From positions 1 to 33,523 of the forward strand of contig UQKK01000035.1 of assembly GCA_900541505.1 (NCBI GenBank): DNA of 33,523 bases. Reading direction: 5' to 3'. The stretch's first letter is position 1; each line of letters starts with the position of its first letter. Both the position numbers and the translations under genes were made by a program. Shown here in pieces: positions 15,642-24,306 of this stretch. Source of the stretch: an uncultured Ruminococcus sp. GTDB taxonomy: Bacteria; Bacillota; Clostridia; Lachnospirales; Lachnospiraceae. The notes under the pieces are model-generated. The model was not told where the DNA came from, searched no databases, and saw only the letters and a program-made list of their open reading frames with translations.

Positions 15642-16913
15642 TTAAGCCTCGTCAATCGCCTTTCCGATATCATGGCGCATGTATTTGTTGTCAAACTGTA
15701 CCCACTCTGTGGCCTTGTAGGCATTTGCGCGGGCTTCTTTTAAATCTTTTCCTTTCGCGGTCACGCCCAGCACGCGCCCTCCGTTGGTCACGATATTGCC
15801 GTCCGCAAATTTGGTTCCCGCGTGGAAGCAGTAATAGCCCTCATGGTTTTTAAATTCATCCAGTCCGCTGATGGCAAAGCCCTTGTCATATTTCACCGGA
15901 TAACCGTCGGAAGCCAGCACGACACAGACTGCCGCATTGTCCTCGAACTGCAGGTCAATCTCATCCAGTTTCCCGTCAATACACGCCTCCACCACATCGA
16001 TGATATCATTTTTCATCCTCGGCAGGACCACCTGTGCCTCCGGGTCACCGAAACGAGCATTGTATTCCAGCACTTTCGGGCCTTCCTCTGTCAGCATGAG
16101 TCCAAAGAAAATCACACCTTTAAACGGTCTGCCCTCTGCCGCCATAGCGTCTACTGTGGGCTGATAGATATATTTCTCGCAGAACTCCTCTACTTCTTTT
16201 GTGTAGAAGGGGCTGGGGGAGAAGGTTCCCATTCCGCCCGTATTTAGCCCAGTATCTCCGTCCCCCGCGCGCTTATGGTCCTGGGCGCTTGTCATGGTTT
16301 TAATGGTCTTTCCGTCCACAAAGGAGAGAACCGATACTTCTCTTCCTGTCATAAACTCCTCGATAACCATCTCATTGCCCGCGGAACCAAACTTCTTATC
16401 CAGCATGATAGTCTTGACGCCCTCTTTTGCCTCCTCTAAATTCTGACAGATTAAGACGCCTTTTCCCAATGCCAGACCGTCTGCCTTGAGAACGATAGGA
16501 AATTTCGCCGTCTCCAGGTAGGCAAGCGCTTTTTGCGGGTCTGTGAAATTCTCATAGGCAGCCGTGGGGATATTGTATTTCTTCATCAAGTCCTTGGAAA
16601 ATGCCTTAGACCCCTCCAGTATTGCCGCGTTCTTCTTAGGACCGAAGGTGCGGATTCCCGCTTCCTCCAGCACGTCCACAAGCCCGCCCACCAGCGGGTC
16701 ATCCATTCCCACGATGCACAAATCTATCTGTTCCTCTTTCGCAAAAGCGGCGAGTTTACCAAATTCCATGGCGCCGATATCCACACATTTCGCGTATTCT
16801 GCAATCCCGGCATTTCCCGGAGCGCAGTAAATTTCATCCGCCTTATCGCTCTTTGCCACAGCATAGGCGATAGCATGTTCTCTTCCGCCGCTTCCAACAA
16901 TCAATACTTTCAT
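15642..16913 (-). CDS. purD: Phosphoribosylamine-glycine ligase (GAR synthetase)
   Basis: PurD catalyses ATP-dependent joining of glycine to phosphoribosylamine, the second step of IMP synthesis. The 423 residues agree with the family (420-430). The N-terminal MKVLIVGSGGREHAIAYAVAKS is the PurD signature. The ATP-grasp core includes FPIVLKADGLALGKGV, NTGGMGTFSPSP and LEYNARFGDPEAQVVLPR. The ATG at 16911-16913 is chosen because GGAGATTAGG lies directly upstream; the ATG four codons earlier is part of that site. It is the last gene of the purE-M-N-D run. The 127 bp between purN and purD contain two short hairpins (for example GCCGC/GCGGC at 16929-16947) of unknown meaning. Confidence 0.96.
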   Translation of the reverse strand: MKVLIVGSGGREHAIAYAVAKSDKADEIYCAPGNAGIAEYAKCVDIGAMEFGKLAAFAKEEQIDLCIVGMDDPLVGGLVDVLEEAGIRTFGPKKNAAILEGSKAFSKDLMKKYNIPTAAYENFTDPQKALAYLETAKFPIVLKADGLALGKGVLICQNLEEAKEGVKTIMLDKKFGSAGNEMVIEEFMTGREVSVLSFVDGKTIKTMTSAQDHKRAGDGDTGLNTGGMGTFSPSPFYTKEVEEFCEKYIYQPTVDAMAAEGRPFKGVIFFGLMLTEEGPKVLEYNARFGDPEAQVVLPRMKNDIIDVVEACIDGKLDEIDLQFEDNAAVCVVLASDGYPVKYDKGFAISGLDEFKNHEGYYCFHAGTKFADGNIVTNGGRVLGVTAKGKDLKEARANAYKATEWVQFDNKYMRHDIGKAIDEA

Positions 16914-17040
16914 CCTAATCTCCATTCTGCCGCCCTAAGACAGCGGCTTCATATCTTAACCCTGCAATCAATCACAGCTTCCTGCCTCCACAGTCGAGGC
17001 ATCTGGGCTTTACACCTATGCAGCCAGAGGCGTTCAGCCT

Positions 17041-17670
17041 TCAATTCGCTGTAATCAGCGCCTTTTTGTTTTCCACCTTCACTCTGCCGTTGGCGATGAG
17101 GTCTATCGCCTGCGGTAGGATTTTCCACTCCGCCTGCTCCATCACCCGCCTCTGCAGCACTTCCGGCGTATCTCCCTGTTTTACCTCCACAGCCTTTTGC
17201 AGAAGGATGGGACCGGTGTCCGTCCCTTCATCCACAAAATGTACGGTAGCGCCGACCACTTTCACTCCCCGCGCAAGAGCGGCCTCGTGCACTTTCAGCC
17301 CGTAAAATCCTGTCCCGCAAAAAGCGGGAATTAAAGAAGGGTGGATATTTATCATACGGTTTTGATACTTCTCCGTCATCGCCGGAGGAATCACAACAAG
17401 GAATCCTGCCAGAACAATCAAATCCGGCGCAAAGCCATCCACAGTTTCAAGGAGGGCTTCGTCAAATTTCTCTCTGGATGCAAAATCCTTCGGTGAAACG
17501 CAGACATTCGGGATTCCGCTTTCCTGGGCGCGAACAAGCGCATAGGCATTTTTATTGTTGCTGATGACTCCCGCGATTTCCGTATTGGAAATCGTGCCGT
17601 CCTTCACTCCGTCAATGATTGCCTGGAGGTTTGTGCCGCCCCCGGACACCATCACAACAATCTTTAACAT
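17041..17670 (-). CDS. purN: Phosphoribosylglycinamide formyltransferase
   Basis: PurN transfers a formyl group from 10-formyltetrahydrofolate to GAR, the third step of IMP synthesis. The 209 residues are of normal length. The phosphate loop is MVSGGGTNLQAI (7-18). Catalytic residues are N108 and H110 in INIHPSLIPAF and D151 in DEGTDTGPI, matching N106/H108/D144 of the E. coli enzyme. The start overlaps the end of purM by 7 bp, and its AAGGAG ribosome site lies inside the last purM codons, so translation is coupled. Confidence 0.96.
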   Translation of the reverse strand: MLKIVVMVSGGGTNLQAIIDGVKDGTISNTEIAGVISNNKNAYALVRAQESGIPNVCVSPKDFASREKFDEALLETVDGFAPDLIVLAGFLVVIPPAMTEKYQNRMINIHPSLIPAFCGTGFYGLKVHEAALARGVKVVGATVHFVDEGTDTGPILLQKAVEVKQGDTPEVLQRRVMEQAEWKILPQAIDLIANGRVKVENKKALITAN

Positions 17671-18689
17671 AAGGTAACTCCTTTTTCGCCCGCTTCAATA
17701 TGTCCCACTACATACGGCGCTTCCCCGACCTCTTTGATGGCAGCCATGGTCTTTTCCACATCCGCCTCATCCACTGCCAGCACCATACCAAGTCCCATAT
17801 TGAAGGTATTGTACATCATGTGCTCCTCAATATCGCCATCCACCGAGAGCATGTTAAAAATCGGCGGAATCGGATAACTGTCTTTCTGAATCACCGCGTG
17901 GGTGCCTTCCCTTAACATGCGGGGTACATTCTCGTAGAATCCGCCGCCTGTGATGTGGCTGCACGCCTTGATAGTAACGCCCGCTTCTTTGACGTTGCGG
18001 AGTGCTTTCACATAGATTTTCGTAGGAGCAAGGAGCGCCTCACCCAGGGTACAGCCAAGGCTGTCATAGTATGTATCCAGTGCTTCCCGCTTCATGTTAA
18101 ACACTTTTCTGACAAGGGAGAATCCATTGCTGTGCACACCGGAGGACGCCATGCCAATCAGCACATCCCCTGGCTTTAAGTCTTTCCCGGTTATCAAATC
18201 TTTCTCATCCACAACGCCCACCGCAAACCCGGCAAGGTCGTACTCATCCTCCGGATAGAAGCCCGGCATCTCCGCAGTCTCACCGCCGATGAGAGCAGCA
18301 TTGGACTGTTTGCATCCTTCTGCCACACCGCTTACGATGGTGGCAATCTTCTCCGGCTCATTTTTCCCGCACGCGATATAGTCCAGGAAAAACAGCGGTT
18401 CACCGCCGGCACACGCGATATCGTTGACGCACATTGCCACGCAGTCAATTCCGATGGTATCGTGTTTCTCCAGGATGAATGCCAGTTTTAATTTCGTGCC
18501 AACCCCGTCCGTGCCGGATACCAGCGTCGGTTTTTCCATATTTTTAAATTTTTCCATAGAAAAGGCGCCGGAAAATCCGCCCAGATTTGTCAGTACCTCC
18601 GGACGCATGGTCTCCTGGACATGCTTTTTCATCAATTCTACTGATTTATATCCCGCCTCAATATCCACACCTGCATTTTTATAATCCAT
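17664..18689 (-). CDS. purM: Phosphoribosylformylglycinamidine cyclo-ligase (AIR synthetase)
   Basis: PurM closes the imidazole ring of AIR using ATP. The 341 residues are standard. The N-terminal DYKNAGVDIEAGYKSVELMK, the nucleotide loop LVSGTDGVGTKLKLAF, the FFLDYIACGK segment, GGETAEMPGFYPEDEYDLAGFAVG and the ITGGGFYENVPRML segment are all conserved family blocks. GGAG lies 8 bases before the ATG. The gene follows purE by 36 bp and overlaps purN. Confidence 0.97.
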   Translation of the reverse strand: MDYKNAGVDIEAGYKSVELMKKHVQETMRPEVLTNLGGFSGAFSMEKFKNMEKPTLVSGTDGVGTKLKLAFILEKHDTIGIDCVAMCVNDIACAGGEPLFFLDYIACGKNEPEKIATIVSGVAEGCKQSNAALIGGETAEMPGFYPEDEYDLAGFAVGVVDEKDLITGKDLKPGDVLIGMASSGVHSNGFSLVRKVFNMKREALDTYYDSLGCTLGEALLAPTKIYVKALRNVKEAGVTIKACSHITGGGFYENVPRMLREGTHAVIQKDSYPIPPIFNMLSVDGDIEEHMMYNTFNMGLGMVLAVDEADVEKTMAAIKEVGEAPYVVGHIEAGEKGVTLC

Positions 18690-18725
18690 ACTGTCTTCTC
18701 CTCTATCTTCTATATGCGTATCCGC

Positions 18726-19238
18726 TTATTTTCTGTTCAGATACTCTTCATATCCCAGTTCTTTAAGTTTGTCCGCCTTGCCCTGTACTGTCTCTTTCAT
18801 CTCCTGGGAATACGCTTTTAATTTCTCCAAAATTTCCGTATCGGATGTGGCGAGGATTTTCGCCGCAAGGATTGCCGCGTTCATTCCTCCATCGATGGCA
18901 ACCGTAGCTACCGGGATTCCCGGCGGCATCTGTACAATAGAGTACAGTGCATCCACACCGTCTAAATTCTTGCCTGACATCGGCACTCCAATCACCGGCA
19001 TCGGGAAAAGCGCCGCGCACATTCCCGGAAGATGTGCAGCCATCCCTGCCCCTGCGATGATGACCTTGATTCCCTTTCCTTCCGCGGCTTTCGCCCAGTC
19101 AAAAAATACATCCGGCATGCGGTGAGCGGAAATAATCGTCATCTCATAATCAATCCCCAGCTTTTCCAACATGGAAGCCGCTTTGCTCATCACCTTCAGG
19201 TCCGAGTCGCTGCCCATTACAATTCCTACTTTTGGCAT
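18726..19238 (-). CDS. purE: 5-(carboxyamino)imidazole ribonucleotide mutase
   Basis: PurE moves the carboxylate of N5-CAIR to give CAIR. The 170 residues are typical of a bacterial class I enzyme. The GSDSDLKVM loop (9-17) and SAHRMP (37-42, with the catalytic His39) are present, with the GAGMAAHLPGM and PVIGVPM blocks. AAGGTGG is 7 bases before the ATG. It begins 39 bp after the aminopeptidase gene, so there is no room for a purine riboswitch immediately upstream. If one exists it would have to lie ahead of an earlier gene. purK is not in the window. Confidence 0.96.
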   Translation of the reverse strand: MPKVGIVMGSDSDLKVMSKAASMLEKLGIDYEMTIISAHRMPDVFFDWAKAAEGKGIKVIIAGAGMAAHLPGMCAALFPMPVIGVPMSGKNLDGVDALYSIVQMPPGIPVATVAIDGGMNAAILAAKILATSDTEILEKLKAYSQEMKETVQGKADKLKELGYEEYLNRK

Positions 19239-19277
19239 TTGGTTACCACCTTTCTTATGTTTATTTATTAGCTACCC

Positions 19278-21362
19278 TTATAAATTAGTCCTATCAAACG
19301 GTTCGTTGAGCGCCTCCGTTCCCTCCAGCACAAACCGTCCATCCTTTAATAGTATAATCGTTTTCCCCTCTTTTGTCACTACACTTATTTCTTCTAATTC
19401 TTCATAAGGTATGGTTATATCTGTGTGACACTGAAAATATGCTTTCTGCACATCTTCCTTCCGCAAAATGGAGATAGAATTGTCCTTTGCCACAATCTCT
19501 TTTCCGTTGGGATTGTATACCCGGATGTCCTCGCTCCAACTGTAGCACGTATCCCCCACCGCGAAATGCGGTCCTGTCTTCTCCGCAATCAGGATGGGCA
19601 TCTTCTCCTCGATGCCGTATTTTTTCGCTGTCACATATGCCGTCGTATTGGTGCCGATGGCAAACTCACCCAGAGGCAGGCTCTCATGGTTGTGCAGTAC
19701 ATTGTCATAGATATATTTTTTATTTTCCTCCTCGGAAGCAAAATTGCCGCACGTGTAATCGGTCACTCTTCCGTCCTCAAAGTGAAACTCTAAGTCTTTA
19801 TACTGCAGACCATTGAGATACACCTTGCTCACATGCAGTGTTCCCTTCGTCCCCTCCAGCACCGGGGAAGTAAATACTTCTCCCACCGGGATATTTACAT
19901 CTGCCACGCAGTTTTCAAACTTTGTCTCTTTTGACTTATCCTTCAGCGAAATCAACTGTACCGTCATATCTGTCCGGTTCTCACCTTTGCCGATGACCCG
20001 CACATATTCCCCTTCATCGAGGGCATCTATCATGGTCTGCTGTACCCGCTCATAGAGGGAAGCATCCAGTGTATTAATCTTGATAATCTCATCGAAAATC
20101 TCCGCATAGTCGTCCCCGATTTCCGGCACGGGATAGGCGATGATAGTAAAGCTTCTCTCCTCGCCCTTAATGTACTCGTTCGTAATCTGCCCGGATTTAC
20201 TGTCATAGAAAAGTGAGAGTTCTCTTAGCTTTTCCGTGTAGGAGGGCGCTTCCTCTTTTGACAGCGGAGAGAAGGGAGTCTCCCCGAACACTTCCATCAC
20301 CGCCGGACCTGCAAATAACGCCGCCTGCTCTTTATTCTTCTCGTACACATCCCGCAGGACACTCAATTTGCGTTCCATATAACGCTTGTCCATAAAAAGC
20401 GCCTGGTCCAAGCGGTGGTCGTAGTCGTACTGGGGATTGGCGATTGCCCCGTAGTATCCCACCTTATACTGCTCCTTGCGCGTGATGACGCTGGATGCCG
20501 CCCGGTAGATAACAGGCTTTAACCCCATTTTCGCGAAATTTTCCACAGAGCGCTTCACCACCCTCTCAAATCCCAGTGTGTAACGAATATTTACCACGGA
20601 TTTGATGGACAAATCTTTCCCTGTATTGATAAAGCCAATGCGATACCCTTCCGTAAATACATCCGCCATTTTCTGTATCGTCTCGTCCGGGAGATTCCTA
20701 AGATGTTCCGCGGTCTTTAATTCGCTGTCCGTGACATATTCCCCAAACCAGTACAGGTAATCGTCCGAATCTAAATCCGCCTCCCGCAAAAATTCTGCCG
20801 CGAAAGAAGCCTCCGGATAAAGCTGTTCTTCAATGCGGTCTTTTAAGAACACATCGCAGTAATCACTGGCATACCAATAAAAAATCTCCTTTATCACCTG
20901 GTATTTCGGCTCCTCATCCTCCTCAAAGCAGTGATAAATCTCCAGAAACAATTCATTCAAAATCGTCAGATAATCCATGCGGTTCTCAAAGGCGCAGGAA
21001 ATCCCGCCGCGCATCTCCGCATACAGACAGGAGAGCAGCACACCCATCTGGCTGCCAAGCATTTTAGCTGCATACGCCGGATTCGCATAGCTCTTCTCAT
21101 ATGCTTCTCCTACGATGTCCCCATACAGCGCCTGGTTAATCTGACGTTTGTCCACTGTCTTAAGGCGTGAAAACGTCCCTTCCTCCACCTTCCGGCGCAC
21201 CGCCTCCAGCTCCAGAAGAAAAACAGATACCGTCTCAAAGTACGGCAGATATTTTTCCGCCAGCGTCTCCTCCGTCACGATTTCCCGCAAACGGTCCACG
21301 GAGAGTTGATGCCTCATTTCATATTCTTTGTTCTTCTCTCGCTGCTTCTCCATCCATTTCAT
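19278..21362 (-). CDS. M29 family aminopeptidase with long N-terminal extension
   Basis: The C-terminal half (about residues 340-694) is a metallo-aminopeptidase of MEROPS family M29 (thermophilic aminopeptidase T/PepS type). The expected dinuclear-metal ligands are all visible: E495 (GEVFTSP), E566 (LGEFAIGTN), H599 (TGPHFAVGD), H646 and D648 (CHTDI). Ordinary M29 enzymes are about 410 residues. This one has roughly 300 extra helical residues at the N-terminus with no domain I recognise and no signal peptide, so it is cytoplasmic. The start ATG follows the previous gene's TAG directly (TAGATG), with GGAGG 10 bases upstream. The downstream purE is 39 bp away, which suggests shared transcription. 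Confidence 0.85.
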   Translation of the reverse strand: MKWMEKQREKNKEYEMRHQLSVDRLREIVTEETLAEKYLPYFETVSVFLLELEAVRRKVEEGTFSRLKTVDKRQINQALYGDIVGEAYEKSYANPAYAAKMLGSQMGVLLSCLYAEMRGGISCAFENRMDYLTILNELFLEIYHCFEEDEEPKYQVIKEIFYWYASDYCDVFLKDRIEEQLYPEASFAAEFLREADLDSDDYLYWFGEYVTDSELKTAEHLRNLPDETIQKMADVFTEGYRIGFINTGKDLSIKSVVNIRYTLGFERVVKRSVENFAKMGLKPVIYRAASSVITRKEQYKVGYYGAIANPQYDYDHRLDQALFMDKRYMERKLSVLRDVYEKNKEQAALFAGPAVMEVFGETPFSPLSKEEAPSYTEKLRELSLFYDSKSGQITNEYIKGEERSFTIIAYPVPEIGDDYAEIFDEIIKINTLDASLYERVQQTMIDALDEGEYVRVIGKGENRTDMTVQLISLKDKSKETKFENCVADVNIPVGEVFTSPVLEGTKGTLHVSKVYLNGLQYKDLEFHFEDGRVTDYTCGNFASEEENKKYIYDNVLHNHESLPLGEFAIGTNTTAYVTAKKYGIEEKMPILIAEKTGPHFAVGDTCYSWSEDIRVYNPNGKEIVAKDNSISILRKEDVQKAYFQCHTDITIPYEELEEISVVTKEGKTIILLKDGRFVLEGTEALNEPFDRTNL

Positions 21363-21734
21363 CTATCTCAAACCTCCCGTAAATATCAAAATCAATAGAA
21401 GCAGGACCAGGACGTTCAGAATGATTCCCACTCTGCAAGTGATGTAGTTCTTCTCTCTTTCCCGCAGTCCTTTGATACCTGCCCTTAACCCAAGGATTCC
21501 CAGAAAGACAGATAAAATTCCCATGCCGCCTACGATACCGGCTGCCGAACCAGCCGTCATATAAGCAGTCAGAATCCCCACTGCCAGGAGGCAGATAGTG
21601 ATTCCCGCATAAAAGCAGGAATACACTCCCATCCTGGAGTGTTTCAGCTTCGCCTGTCCGTATTTCCTTGTCCCCCGCTTTTTCCTGTCTCGCTCCCGCT
21701 GTCTCTCCCTAGCGTTTCTTTCGTTTCCCAGCAT
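21363..21734 (-). CDS. Small three-span membrane protein (DUF6142-like)
   Basis: A 123-residue protein with a strongly basic, charged N-terminus (about 1-35, rich in Arg and Lys) and three predicted membrane segments near residues 40-60, 65-85 and 100-120. The order of helix, glycine-rich helix (TAGSAAGIVGGMGILSVFLGILGLRAG) and a short loop REREKNY before the last helix resembles the DUF6142 family of Lachnospiraceae. I am not certain of that name and the function is unknown. It overlaps the VanZ gene by 26 bp and abuts the aminopeptidase start, so it is in one transcription unit with both. AAGGAG is 8 bases before the ATG. Confidence 0.75.
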   Translation of the reverse strand: MLGNERNARERQRERDRKKRGTRKYGQAKLKHSRMGVYSCFYAGITICLLAVGILTAYMTAGSAAGIVGGMGILSVFLGILGLRAGIKGLREREKNYITCRVGIILNVLVLLLLILIFTGGLR

Positions 21735-22185
21735 AATGTTTTCTCCTTATTCCATTGCAGATGATAAAACAAATATATCCCAAAATGCCGCCCACTGTAT
21801 TGAGCAGCAGGTCGTCCACGTCAAAGCTTCCCACTTTTGAAAAAAGCTGAAAAACCTCCACGCAGAGACTTAAGCCCAGACTACAGGCAAAGGTCATAAA
21901 AAACCGTCTCGTCCTGCTCGCCATAGAAATAAAGAAACCATAGGGGACAAAAATCAGGATATTCCCGAACAGATTCGTAAAGACCGCAAAGGGTCCCAGA
22001 ATATCCCTGTATATGATAAACCGTTTGATTTCTTTAAACAGCACTAAATTATATCTGTATTCTTCCAGCAATCCTGTCCTTCCATACCAGTCTGAAAAAA
22101 TCAGGAAATATATTAAAAACGCAAGATACAGCACAAACAGTATCTTACCAAGTCTTCTCATCTTCTTTACCTGCTGCCTGCCCAA
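21709..22185 (-). CDS. VanZ family protein
   Basis: A 158-residue integral membrane protein of the VanZ-like family. Its teicoplanin-resistance member gave the name, but most members have unknown roles in the envelope. Four to five hydrophobic segments are visible. The family blocks FTNLFGNILIFVPYGFFIS and LCVEVFQLFSKVGSFDVDDLLLNTVGGILGY are intact. The start is TTG at 22183-22185 with GGGAG 7 bases upstream; the ATG eight codons later lacks a comparable site. The C-terminus is highly basic and overlaps the next gene. There are no van genes nearby, so glycopeptide resistance should not be inferred. Confidence 0.85.
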   Translation of the reverse strand: MGRQQVKKMRRLGKILFVLYLAFLIYFLIFSDWYGRTGLLEEYRYNLVLFKEIKRFIIYRDILGPFAVFTNLFGNILIFVPYGFFISMASRTRRFFMTFACSLGLSLCVEVFQLFSKVGSFDVDDLLLNTVGGILGYICFIICNGIRRKHYAGKRKKR

Positions 22186-22282
22186 AATATGACTCCCTCT
22201 TATATTTTATCTGTCGTCCGCCAGCCTGCGGATGGGTGCGCCTGTGCGCGATGCGGTTTTCCCTTTTTTAGGATACCGCAAT

Positions 22283-22387
22283 GATATCCTGCGGGCGGGC
22301 GTACTTACGCGCGATAAGGGCAAAAGGGGATGTGCTGTGTACTCACATCCCCTTTGTCTCCTTTTGCCGCCCCGCAGGACGGATATC
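22283..22387. repeat. Nested inverted repeat with terminator-like core
   Basis: The outer arms GATATCC (22283-22289) and GGATATC (22381-22387) pair, followed by TGCGGG (22290-22295) with CCCGCA (22371-22376). Further in, GGCAAAAGG (22319-22327) can pair with CCTTTTGCC (22360-22368). The core AAAGGGGATGTG (22323-22334) pairs perfectly over 12 bp with 22344-22355. On the minus strand the core is followed by TTTTGCCCTT, so it can end the pyrE transcript. The extra outer pairing is more than a terminator needs. Confidence 0.6.
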
Positions 22388-22388
22388 T

Positions 22389-22538
22389 CTAAAATGTAAT
22401 CTCTCTCTTATTCTTCAGCAGGCGCGTTCCATTTACAATTGCCAGAATCCCTGCCGTCACTCCTGCAACTATCATGATAATACCAAGAGCGATATTCCCT
22501 GCCCCTGCGCTCTGCATCGTACGGTATGCTTTTTCCAT
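22389..22538 (-). CDS. Small single-span membrane protein (49 residues)
   Basis: An ORF of 49 codons with a strong ribosome site (GAGGAGGCAGGTTTATG, 7-base spacing). It encodes MEKAYRTMQSAGAGNIALG, a hydrophobic stretch of about 25 residues (IIMIVAGVTAGILAIVNG) and a basic tail RLLKNKREITF. One transmembrane helix is predicted with the basic tail in the cytoplasm. It begins 78 bp after pyrE on the same strand and ends directly at the nested hairpin, so it is the last gene of that transcript. I believe similar short proteins occur in other Lachnospiraceae, but have no name or function for it. Confidence 0.75.
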   Translation of the reverse strand: MEKAYRTMQSAGAGNIALGIIMIVAGVTAGILAIVNGTRLLKNKREITF

Positions 22539-22615
22539 AAACCTGCCTCCTCACTGAATCGCTGTTGCGGCTGTTCCTTTTTGGACCATCCGCCGCCTAA
22601 TTCATATACTGCTGA

Positions 22616-23299
22616 CTAAGCTTTTTTGACCCCATATATTTCATAGTATGAATCAAGGGCTGCCTTTAATGTATCATCAATCACAATTTTTCCATTGTAC
22701 GGCTTATTATAAAGATGTTCTACTACATCCTCCATGGACACAATCGCATTCGTCTCAAATCCGTACAAATCTTTTATCTCTTCCAGAGCGCTCTTTTCTC
22801 CGCCCTTGCCTACTTCCATACGGTTCAGGGAAACCATCAGCCCCTTGATTTCCACATCAGCCTGCGCTTTCAGGATAGGGAAAGTCTCTTCAATCGATTT
22901 CCCGGATGTAGTGACGTCCTCGATAATCACAACCCTGTCGCCGTCCTTCAACTTACTTCCCAGCAGGATGCCGGTATCGCCGTGGTCTTTCACTTCTTTT
23001 CTGTTGGAGCAGTAACGGATGTCCTTGCCGTAAAGCTCACTGATTGCCATGGTCGTTGCCACTGTAAGCGGAATCCCTTTATAGGCAGGTCCGAAAAGCA
23101 CATCAAAATCCAACCCGTAATTGTCATTGATAGCTTTCGCATAATACTCGCCCAGCTTCCGAAGCTGCGTCCCTGTCACATAAGCGCCCGCATTCATAAA
23201 AAACGGAGATTTTCTCCCGCTCTTTAAGGTAAATTCTCCGAACTTCAGCACATCGCTGTCCACCATAAATTCGATAAATTCCTGCTTGTATTGTTCCAT
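22616..23299 (-). CDS. pyrE: Orotate phosphoribosyltransferase
   Basis: PyrE adds ribose-5-phosphate from PRPP to orotate to give OMP, the fifth step of UMP synthesis. The 227 residues are normal. The PRPP-binding loop VVIIEDVTTSGKS is at 123-135, FGPAYKGIPL at 69-78, and the substrate segment FTLKSGRKSPFFMNAG at 23-38. GGAGG lies 10 bases before the ATG. It follows a LysR gene on the same strand by 63 bp. pyrF, the next enzyme of the pathway, is 2 kb away with the LysR gene and the divergently oriented SDR gene in between. Confidence 0.97.
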   Translation of the reverse strand: MEQYKQEFIEFMVDSDVLKFGEFTLKSGRKSPFFMNAGAYVTGTQLRKLGEYYAKAINDNYGLDFDVLFGPAYKGIPLTVATTMAISELYGKDIRYCSNRKEVKDHGDTGILLGSKLKDGDRVVIIEDVTTSGKSIEETFPILKAQADVEIKGLMVSLNRMEVGKGGEKSALEEIKDLYGFETNAIVSMEDVVEHLYNKPYNGKIVIDDTLKAALDSYYEIYGVKKA

Positions 23300-23362
23300 A
23301 TCTTTTAAACCTCCGTATTTTATCAGGAAATGATTCTTAAATTCTTTACAATTTTACCATAC

Positions 23363-24244
23363 TCATTGGAGATTTTCAATTCTGGAAATGGCTGTATCCC
23401 GTATCATCTCCACAAACTCCCTCGCTGCTGGGGTCAAATCTTTTAAATCGTTGGCAAAAAGTCCAATATCAAAGGTAATTTCCGGCGTGACTTTGTATTT
23501 CAGCCAGCCCGGTGCAAGCGTATCCATCGTATATTCGGAGACAATGCCGACACCTATCCCCTCCTTAACCATCTGGATTGCCGTCTCCGCGTTCTGCACA
23601 ATCAGTATTTTATCCAGTTTTATCAAATCTTTCTGCGTAATATAATCGAGGATTGTCTCATAAGCCGGCTTATTAATAATCAGCATCTCTTTGGGATTTT
23701 TCAAATCTATATCATATCCGGTTTTATCGCCGGGCGGAAATATTGCCATGATACGGTCTCTCAGCAGAGGCAGGGCATCGAACTTTCCGAACGGAGAACA
23801 GGAAACCGCAAAGTCAACTGCATGCTCCTCCACCATTTCAAAAATACCATTCGGCGTCCCTTCCTTGATTTCTATATCTATATCGGGATACAATTGGCGG
23901 AATTTCTTCAATGCTCTTGTGAGAATCGTAGACACGAGAGAGGTCAGCGCCGCAATCCTCACCCGTCCGCTTATCATCTGCCTTTCCCTGTAAGCAGTCT
24001 GGTAAATACGATTATCGATGTCCTCCATTTGCTTTGAGAGAAGCAGAATCTCTCTCCCCACATCTGTTAAAATCAGCCCTTTCCTCTTATCGCGGAAAAA
24101 CAATTTCACACCTAATTCTTCCTCCAGCTTGGCAAGGGCATTACTGATAGCCGGCTGGGTAATATAGAGTATCTTCGCAGCTTTCGTGACACTTCCGTAT
24201 TCAGCAACTTTTATAAAAATTTCCAGGTTTCGGTTTAACATCAC
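23363..24244 (-). CDS. LysR family transcriptional regulator
   Basis: The 293-residue protein has the LysR winged helix-turn-helix at residues 1-62 (VTKAAKILYITQPAISNALAKLEEELGVKLFFRDKRKGLILTDVG) and a C-terminal periplasmic-binding-like effector domain (about 90-290: RVRIAALTSLVSTIL..., VKEGIGVGIVSEYTMD). The effector is unknown. It is transcribed divergently from the SDR oxidoreductase with 94 bp between the starts, which is the usual arrangement of a LysR regulator with its target. A T-N11-A dyad lies in that gap. Transcription could continue into pyrE. Confidence 0.9.
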   Translation of the reverse strand: MMLNRNLEIFIKVAEYGSVTKAAKILYITQPAISNALAKLEEELGVKLFFRDKRKGLILTDVGREILLLSKQMEDIDNRIYQTAYRERQMISGRVRIAALTSLVSTILTRALKKFRQLYPDIDIEIKEGTPNGIFEMVEEHAVDFAVSCSPFGKFDALPLLRDRIMAIFPPGDKTGYDIDLKNPKEMLIINKPAYETILDYITQKDLIKLDKILIVQNAETAIQMVKEGIGVGIVSEYTMDTLAPGWLKYKVTPEITFDIGLFANDLKDLTPAAREFVEMIRDTAISRIENLQ

Positions 24245-24277
24245 TTTTTACTTATCCCCTAATAATAAAATCAGAAT

Positions 24278-24306
24278 TTTACTTATATGATATCCTAGCA
24301 TACAAT
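24278..24306 (+). promoter_or_regulatory. SDR promoter with a LysR-type T-N11-A box
   Basis: TTTACT (24278-24283), a 17-bp spacer and TACAAT (24301-24306) form a moderate promoter for the + strand SDR gene. Within it, 24287-24301 is a dyad of the form ATGnTAnnnTAnCAT, that is T-N11-A, the LysR-family consensus shape. Overlap with the core promoter suggests repression or shared control of both divergent genes. Confidence 0.5.

Noticed and set aside
16914..17040. Structured RNA between purN and purD
   Set aside because: Several 5-bp hairpins can be drawn, but none is longer than expected by chance and no known motif fits.
19239..19277. Purine riboswitch ahead of purE
   Set aside because: Only 39 bp separate purE from the previous gene, too short for any known aptamer.
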